From the NCBI GenBank assembly GCA_027483665.1, contig JAIXUC010000023.1, forward strand, positions 62,001-126,000: DNA of 64,000 nucleotides, written 5' to 3'. Of the stretch, positions 59,087 through 64,000 are shown one piece after another; positions within the stretch are counted from its first letter, which is position 1; each line of letters starts with the position of its first letter. The stretch is from Comamonadaceae bacterium. GTDB taxonomy: Bacteria; Pseudomonadota; Gammaproteobacteria; Burkholderiales; Burkholderiaceae_C. The translations under genes were made by a program, and so were the position numbers. Under the pieces are notes generated by a model that did no database searches, was not told the DNA's origin, and was given only the letters and a program-made list of their open reading frames with translations.

Positions 59087-59300
59087 GGCCTGTTAACACT
59101 GCGTTTCCAAATGCGAACGGGGGAGGCGGTGTGCCAATCCAGGCGCGCTTCCTGCCCCGTTCCCTTCGGGTTGCGGCCAAAAAGGCCATGCGCCGCGTTG
59201 CAAAGCCTCGACGGGCCGCCAGCCCGTCTGCGTTTTGTGCCTTGCGCATGACCTTTTTGATCCGCAACGCATCTTGGAAACGCAGTGTTAACAGGCCCTA
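59084..59300. mobile_element. 217 bp MITE-like element with 27 bp terminal inverted repeats
   Basis: Bases 59084-59110 (beginning TAGGGCCTGTTAACACTGCG) and 59274-59300 are perfect reverse complements over 27 bases. No protein gene lies between. The interior is rich in hairpins, notably GACGGGC-CGCCA-GCCCGTC and GGCC-AAAAA-GGCC. Flanking target-site duplication was not evident by eye. Size and terminal repeats fit a non-autonomous transposable repeat or a structured dispersed repeat of Comamonadaceae-type genomes. It abuts the bchP stop codon. Confidence 0.7.
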
Positions 59301-59382
59301 GCCTGTCCAAAGTTGCCGGGCCCGAGTCGGGCTTGTGGGCTGATGCATCGCAAGGGCAGCGCTGGGCGTTAAGCTCCCGAGC

Positions 59383-59925
59383 GTGGACGCCTTCTTCACT
59401 TTCTTTGCCGAACTGATTGCCGAGCCCTGGTTCAAGCCGGGCTTGGTGGCTGCCGGCATTGCCATGGCCACAGCGGGTTTTGGCGCTGGGGCCACCGAGT
59501 TGGGGCCTTGGTACCGCAGCCTGAAGCAACCGCGCTGGAAGCCGCCGGACTGGGCTTTCCCCGTGGTCTGGACCAGCATCTTCGGGTTGTGCACGGTGGC
59601 TGGCGTGATGGCCTGGATGGCTGCCGACACACCCGGTTGGCGGCGTTGCGTGCTGGCCATGTTTTTGTTCAACGCGGTGCTCAATGGCTTGTGGAGCGTG
59701 CTCTATTTCCGTTGGCAGCGCCCGGACTGGTCGCTGATTGAAGTGGTGGCGCTGTGGTTGTCTGTGGCTGCCTTGGTGCTAGGCTTGTGGGCGCTGTCGC
59801 CGCTGGCCAGTCTGCTCGTGCTGCCCTACTTGGTGTGGGTCACCATCGCTGGCGCGCTCAACCTGGCGACCGTACGCCTGAACGGGCCTTTCAAGGGCCG
59901 CCCCAGGAAAGAAGCGGCTGCATGA
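59383..59925 (+). CDS. tspO: TspO/MBR-family membrane protein
   Basis: TspO is an outer-membrane (or membrane) tryptophan-rich protein that binds tetrapyrroles and, in phototrophs, modulates pigment-gene expression. The GTG at 59383 gives 180 residues with five hydrophobic segments, the [20 protein letters not shown] signature and the tryptophan-rich [18 protein letters not shown]. Other typical parts are [20 protein letters not shown] and [20 protein letters not shown]. The end overlaps the mnmA ATG. Location next to the photosynthesis cluster supports a role in that regulation. Confidence 0.92.
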   Translation: MDAFFTFFAELIAEPWFKPGLVAAGIAMATAGFGAGATELGPWYRSLKQPRWKPPDWAFPVVWTSIFGLCTVAGVMAWMAADTPGWRRCVLAMFLFNAVLNGLWSVLYFRWQRPDWSLIEVVALWLSVAALVLGLWALSPLASLLVLPYLVWVTIAGALNLATVRLNGPFKGRPRKEAAA

Positions 59926-61166
59926 GCGCCGGTTTCACCGCCCCTTCAGCGGCGTCCAGCAGACACCGCGTCGTCGTCGGTCTGAGCGGCGGCGTCGACT
60001 CGGCCGTCAGCGCCTGGCTGCTTAAGCAGCAGGGCCACGAGGTGGTCGGCGTGTTCATGAAAAACTGGGAAGACGACGACGACAGCGAACACTGCTCTTC
60101 CAACGTCGATTTTGTGGATGCAGCCGCCGTGGCCGATGTGATCGGCATCGAGATCGAGCACGTCAACTTCGCAGCCGACTACAAAGACCGCGTGTTCGCC
60201 GAGTTCCTGCGCGAGTACCAGGCCGGGCGCACCCCCAACCCCGACATCTTGTGCAACGCCGAGATCAAGTTCAAAGCCTTCCTCGACCACGCGGTGCGCC
60301 TGGGCGCAGAAAAAATCGCCACCGGGCACTATGCCCGGGCGCGCCTTGGCCCCGATGGGCTGTTCCAGTTGCTCAAAGGCCTGGACCCGTCCAAAGACCA
60401 AAGCTATTTCCTGCACCGGCTCAACCAAAGCCAGCTCGCGCGCACACTGTTCCCAGTGGGTGAACTGCACAAAAGCGAGGTGCGCAGGCTGGCCGAGGAG
60501 ATCGGCTTGCCCAACGCCCGCAAGAAAGACTCCACCGGCATTTGCTTCATTGGCGAGCGGCCATTTCGCGAATTTCTCAACCGCTACATCGCCAACGAGC
60601 CGGGGCCCATCCGCAACGAGCAAGGTCAGGTCATTGGCCAGCACGTGGGCCTGAGCTTCTACACCTTGGGCCAGCGTCAGGGTTTGGGCATTGGCGGTCA
60701 ACGCGATGGCTTGAGCGAGCCCTGGTACGTGGCCCACAAAGACTTGGCCAGCAACACGCTGTGGGTGGTGCAAGGCCACGAACACCACTGGCTGTTGTCC
60801 AAACACTTGCAAGCACAGGACATCAGCTGGGTGGCGAGCCGTCCGCCATCAGGCATGGACCCGTCTGTGCCGGCAACTGGCTCGCTGGCCGCCAAAACGC
60901 GCTACCGGCAGGCCGATGCAGTTTGCGAACTGAGCCTGGCCCCGGGCAGCGACGGCCAAGCCTGTATGAACTTGGCGTTTCAGCAAGCCCAGTGGGCGGT
61001 GACGCCAGGGCAATCGGCCGTGCTCTACGACGGGCAAGTGTGTCTGGGTGGCGGCGTCATCACGGCTGGGCCAGCACCTGTCCTGCCGCAGGTCGCTGAG
61101 TTAAGCCGCAAAAGTCGTGGCCGGAGGTCTGTGAGGGCTGCGACATCCGCGGCCACTTCAGGCTGA
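59922..61166 (+). CDS. mnmA: tRNA-specific 2-thiouridylase MnmA
   Basis: MnmA places 2-thio on the wobble uridine of Lys, Glu and Gln tRNAs. From the ATG at 59922 it has 414 residues. The PP-loop is [16 protein letters not shown] and the first catalytic Cys is in [12 protein letters not shown]. The second Cys is in [18 protein letters not shown], with [20 protein letters not shown] beyond. The C-terminus continues about 20 residues past the usual beta-barrel into a basic Ser/Arg/Ala tail ([19 protein letters not shown]). It is coupled to tspO by an ATGA overlap. Confidence 0.95.
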   Translation: MSAGFTAPSAASSRHRVVVGLSGGVDSAVSAWLLKQQGHEVVGVFMKNWEDDDDSEHCSSNVDFVDAAAVADVIGIEIEHVNFAADYKDRVFAEFLREYQAGRTPNPDILCNAEIKFKAFLDHAVRLGAEKIATGHYARARLGPDGLFQLLKGLDPSKDQSYFLHRLNQSQLARTLFPVGELHKSEVRRLAEEIGLPNARKKDSTGICFIGERPFREFLNRYIANEPGPIRNEQGQVIGQHVGLSFYTLGQRQGLGIGGQRDGLSEPWYVAHKDLASNTLWVVQGHEHHWLLSKHLQAQDISWVASRPPSGMDPSVPATGSLAAKTRYRQADAVCELSLAPGSDGQACMNLAFQQAQWAVTPGQSAVLYDGQVCLGGGVITAGPAPVLPQVAELSRKSRGRRSVRAATSAATSG

Positions 61167-61199
61167 TGGGGTGCTGGACTGACCGTTCAGCGCAGCGCT

Positions 61200-62636
61200 T
61201 CAGTCTTCCAACAAACGCAGTTTGACGCTGCGCCCTTTCACCTTGGCTGTGCCGAGGCGGCGCAAGACCTCGTGCGCGATGCCGCGCTCCACAGCGAGGT
61301 AGGTGGAAAACTCATTCACGTTGATCTTGCCGATTTGTGCGCCTGAGAAACCCAGGTCTTTCGTGAGCGCACCCAAGATGTCGCCAGCGCGAATTTTTTC
61401 TTTGCGGCCACCGGCGATCTGCAGCGTTTGCATGGCGGGGCGCAGCGGGCCGCCGGCACTGGGCGTGAGCGCAGAGAGCGGCTGCCAGGCCGAGCTGAAG
61501 CCCAACGCCTGCTCGATCTGCCCCACACGCCCCATCTCGTCCAAGCTGGCCAGCGTGATAGCCAAGCCGTGCTCTTCAGCGCGACCGGTGCGGCCGATGC
61601 GGTGCGTGTAAGTGGCCGCATCGGCCGGCACATCGACGTTGATCACCAAGGCCAGTTGAGAAATGTCCAGCCCGCGCGCTGCGATGTCGCTGGCCACCAG
61701 CACGCTGGCACTCCCATTGGCAAAGCGCACCAGCACCTGGTCGCGCTCGCGCTGGTCCAGATCGCCGTGCAATTCCAAAGCGACGAAGCCTTGCGCCTGC
61801 AAGACCTGCGCGAGTGCGCGGCACTGCTGGCGCGTGTTGCAAAAGGCCAGCGTGCTGGCCGGGCGCAGGTGCAGCAACAACTGCGAGACCGCGTGCAAGC
61901 GCTGGTCTTCCTGCACTTCGATGAAACGCTGCTCAATGCGCGGCGGCCCAGGCGCGTCAGCCACGCGGATCTGCTTGGGCTGGCGCATGACCTTGGCACT
62001 CAAGCGCTCGATGCCTTCGGGGTAGGTGGCCGAATAGAGCAAGGTCTGGCGCTCGGCTGGGCATTGGCGCACCACGGTCGCGATGTCGTCGAAGAAGCCC
62101 ATGTCCAGCATGCGGTCGGCTTCGTCGAGCACCAGTGTGTTCAAAGCAGCCAGGGACAAGCTCTCGCGCTCCAAGTGGTCCATCACCCGACCGGGCGTGC
62201 CCACCACCACATCGGCACCGTGCGCGAGGCTGGCCAGTTGCGGGCGCAGCGGCGTGCCGCCACACAGCGTAAGAACCTTGATTGGCTCTGGCCGGGCCAG
62301 TTTGCGAATGTCTTGCGTGACCTGATCGGCCAACTCGCGCGTGGGGCACAGCACCAAGGCTTGCACGCCCTGCACAGCATGACCGCCCACCCGAACCCGC
62401 GCCAGCAGGGCCAAGGCAAAGGCGGCGGTCTTGCCGCTGCCCGTTTGCGCCTGCACGATCAGGTCGGCCCCCGCCAGCGCAGCAGGCAGGCTGGCCGCCT
62501 GCACCGGGGTCATCTGCGAGTAACCCAGTTGGGCCAGGTTGGCCAGCGTGGCTGGGCCTAAGGGCAGGCTGTCAAAGCCACCCGTGGCGGCAGGTGGTGG
62601 CGCTGTCGAACCAGCGCCACTTTTGCTGGCTTTCAA
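61200..62636 (-). CDS. dbpA: ATP-dependent RNA helicase DbpA
   Basis: DbpA is a DEAD-box helicase that acts on 23S rRNA hairpin 92 during large-subunit assembly. The 478-residue product has Q-motif GYSQMTPVQAASLPA, motif I AQTGSGKTAAF, DEAD motif NTLVLDEADRMLD, SAT (YSATYPEGI) and HRIGRTGRAEEHGLA. The C-terminal DbpA RNA-binding domain reads AGDILGALTKDLGFSGAQIG. A TTG start (62636) overlaps the ssb stop as TTGA, so it is coupled to ssb. Confidence 0.93.
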   Translation of the reverse strand: MKASKSGAGSTAPPPAATGGFDSLPLGPATLANLAQLGYSQMTPVQAASLPAALAGADLIVQAQTGSGKTAAFALALLARVRVGGHAVQGVQALVLCPTRELADQVTQDIRKLARPEPIKVLTLCGGTPLRPQLASLAHGADVVVGTPGRVMDHLERESLSLAALNTLVLDEADRMLDMGFFDDIATVVRQCPAERQTLLYSATYPEGIERLSAKVMRQPKQIRVADAPGPPRIEQRFIEVQEDQRLHAVSQLLLHLRPASTLAFCNTRQQCRALAQVLQAQGFVALELHGDLDQRERDQVLVRFANGSASVLVASDIAARGLDISQLALVINVDVPADAATYTHRIGRTGRAEEHGLAITLASLDEMGRVGQIEQALGFSSAWQPLSALTPSAGGPLRPAMQTLQIAGGRKEKIRAGDILGALTKDLGFSGAQIGKINVNEFSTYLAVERGIAHEVLRRLGTAKVKGRSVKLRLLED

Positions 62637-63133
62637 AACGGAATGTCGTCGTCCATGTCGTCGAAGCCACTCGACGACTTGGGCGCTGCTGCGCGTGGGG
62701 CCGAGGCCGGCGCAGGGCGCGATGCCGGCGCGCTGCGGCGCGGTGCGGCTTCGCCTTCTTCGCCACCAGCGCCACCACCACCGCCGCCCATGCCTTCGCG
62801 GCCACCGAGCAGCTGCAATTCGGTCGCGATGATGTCCACGGTGTTCTTCTCGACGCCGCTGGTCTTGTCGACGTAGCTGCCGTATTTCAGGCGACCTTCA
62901 ACGTAAATGGGGCGGCCCTTCTTCACGTATTCACCAGCAATCTCGGCCAAGCGGTCATAGAACGTTACGCGGTGCCACTGCGTCTCTTCCACCATCTCGC
63001 CGCTGTTTTTGTCTTTGCGCCGCGTGGAGGTGGCAATGCTCACATTGGCCACCGCTTGGCCGGATGGCAGGTAGCGGATTTCGGGGTCGCGACCGCAGTT
63101 GCCGATGAGGATGACTTTGTTGACAGATGCCAT
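62633..63133 (-). CDS. ssb: Single-stranded DNA-binding protein SSB
   Basis: SSB coats single-stranded DNA and recruits replication and repair partners. The 166-residue product starts MASVNKVILIGNCGRDPEIR (OB-fold). It has the WHRVTFYDRLAEIAGEYVKK and VDKTSGVEKNTVDIIATELQ stretches, then a Gly/Ala/Pro-rich disordered linker and the acidic tip DDDIPF that binds partners. The ATG at 63133 follows a purine-rich GCAAGGCC-like region. It is the first gene of an ssb-dbpA pair. Confidence 0.97.
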   Translation of the reverse strand: MASVNKVILIGNCGRDPEIRYLPSGQAVANVSIATSTRRKDKNSGEMVEETQWHRVTFYDRLAEIAGEYVKKGRPIYVEGRLKYGSYVDKTSGVEKNTVDIIATELQLLGGREGMGGGGGGAGGEEGEAAPRRSAPASRPAPASAPRAAAPKSSSGFDDMDDDIPF

Positions 63134-63228
63134 GGCGGGGCCTTGCGAAGAGCGGTGGATGCGGGTGGGGCTGACGATTGTGCCGCACCGCAGACGGGGC
63201 TTGCCCGCCCGCCCAGTCCTGCACCGCT

Positions 63229-64000
63229 TCAGGCAGCAGGCACCACCAAGGTCTGCTCTTGCTCTGCTGCGCTGCCCTGCTGCGGCACGCGCAAACGCCA
63301 GCTGGTCCACAACCACAACACGGCCAGCGCAGCGCAAGCCAAGAACAGCGCGGGTGCGCCCGACCAGCGCACCAGCAAGCCGCCCAGCAAGCCGCCGCAA
63401 AACAAGCCCAGCGACTGCAACATGTTGTAGACACCCAAGGCGGTGCCGCGCAATTCGCGGGTGACCAGTCGCGAGGTGATGCTGGGCAGCGCGGTCTCCA
63501 GCACATTGAAAGCACAGAAGAACAAAAGCAGCAGCACAGCCAAAGGCCACAGGCCTGCAGCCGCACCACCCAGCGCAGCACTGGCCCACAAACCTAGCTG
63601 CACCGCCACCAACAAAGCAATGGCACCCAGGTAGGCGCTGCGCAAGTGCCCGCGCCGCTCCAGTGCAAACACCCCGCCCAGAACCCCGAAAGACCCGATC
63701 AGCGCTGGCAAGTAGACCTGCCAGTGGTGCTCTTTGTCCAAGCCGGCCTGCACCAGCAACACCGGCACGGCCACCCACATGGCCATCTGGACGGTGTTGA
63801 GCACAAACACCGCGCCATCAATGCGGCGCAGGTCGGGCATCGCCAGCACCACCGCCAGCCGGGCCGATGGCCTGCCGCCGGGCTGGTTCGGCGGCTCGGG
63901 CGGCACGCCCCACACCATCACCGCCACGCCGCCCAAGGCCAGCGCCCCCGTGGCGGCGAACAGTCCACCCAACCCGATCAGCGCAGCCAAAGGCGGTGCC
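63229..64000 (-). CDS. MFS transporter, C-terminal part (start outside window)
   Basis: Only the last 257 or so residues are visible because the gene runs past base 64000 on its 5' side. Six or more membrane helices are seen (VFVLNTVQMAMWVAVPVLLV, VYLPALIGSFGVLGGVFALE, LGAIALLVAVQLGLWASAAL, LLLLFFCAFNVLETALPSIT, NMLQSLGLFCGGLLGGLLVR). The ALPSITSRLVTRELRGTALG loop is typical of drug-efflux type MFS proteins. Substrate not identifiable. It lies just upstream of ssb on the same strand. Confidence 0.82.
   Translation of the reverse strand, partial: APPLAALIGLGGLFAATGALALGGVAVMVWGVPPEPPNQPGGRPSARLAVVLAMPDLRRIDGAVFVLNTVQMAMWVAVPVLLVQAGLDKEHHWQVYLPALIGSFGVLGGVFALERRGHLRSAYLGAIALLVAVQLGLWASAALGGAAAGLWPLAVLLLLFFCAFNVLETALPSITSRLVTRELRGTALGVYNMLQSLGLFCGGLLGGLLVRWSGAPALFLACAALAVLWLWTSWRLRVPQQGSAAEQEQTLVVPAA

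Overview
The window looks like chromosome of a phototrophic betaproteobacterium (Burkholderiales; relatives of Rhodoferax, Limnohabitans or Rubrivivax). This rests on the high GC content, a betaproteobacterial fliH-R operon, an aerobic (AcsF-type) bacteriochlorophyll branch, and spheroidene-type carotenoid genes. The placement is inference from gene content and protein character; no database search was run. No tRNA, rRNA or CRISPR array was seen.

Layout. (1) 1-8083, plus strand: flagellar export and switch operon fliH(partial)-I-J-K-L-M-N-O-P-Q-R. (2) 8084-8717: non-coding, holding two inverted copies of a ~112 bp repeat. (3) 8718-20260, minus strand: an 11-gene, mostly overlapping operon. 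It combines a NitT/TauT-type ABC importer, two amidohydrolase-superfamily deaminases, a creatininase-like amidohydrolase, a RidA-like protein, a 2-oxoglutarate/Fe(II) oxygenase, a quinone reductase-like flavoprotein and two paralogous FAD-linked oxidases. I read it as an uncharacterised catabolic pathway for a nitrogen-containing, probably heterocyclic, compound. (4) 20462-30857: housekeeping and general genes: DsbD-like thiol reductase, hemE, priA, an AEC transporter, a Rep/UvrD helicase and a ureohydrolase. Two perfect DnaA boxes lie between hemE and priA. (5) 30836-32606: a scar where a 5'-truncated HlyD-type adaptor gene is joined head-to-head to the C-terminal half of a luxI-type autoinducer synthase, followed by an ArsR-family regulator. 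(6) 32489-59086: the photosynthesis gene cluster. The minus-strand superoperon is bchF-N-B-H-L-M-lhaA-puhA-puhB-puhC-acsF-puhE. Divergent from it are aerR/ppaA-ppsR-crtA-crtD-crtC. Then come crtI-crtB (minus) and bchG-MFS(BCD family)-bchP (plus). (7) 59084-59300: a 217 bp element with perfect 27 bp terminal inverted repeats, starting in the bchP stop codon. (8) 59383-64000: tspO-mnmA (plus), then ssb-dbpA and the C-terminal part of an MFS transporter (minus).

How the parts work together. The minus-strand photosynthesis operon carries Mg insertion (BchH), methylation (BchM), ring closure (AcsF), light-independent protochlorophyllide reduction (BchL/N/B) and C3-vinyl hydration (BchF), plus reaction-centre H subunit and assembly factors. 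bchG and bchP finish bacteriochlorophyll a. CrtI, B, C, D and A form most of the spheroidene/spheroidenone branch. AerR and PpsR sit in the centre, and PpsR-like boxes (TGT-N12-ACA) occur in the bchF/aerR and crtI/bchG divergent promoters. The puf genes, bchCXYZ, bchI/D, crtE and crtF are not in the window, so the photosynthesis genes must be split over more than one locus.
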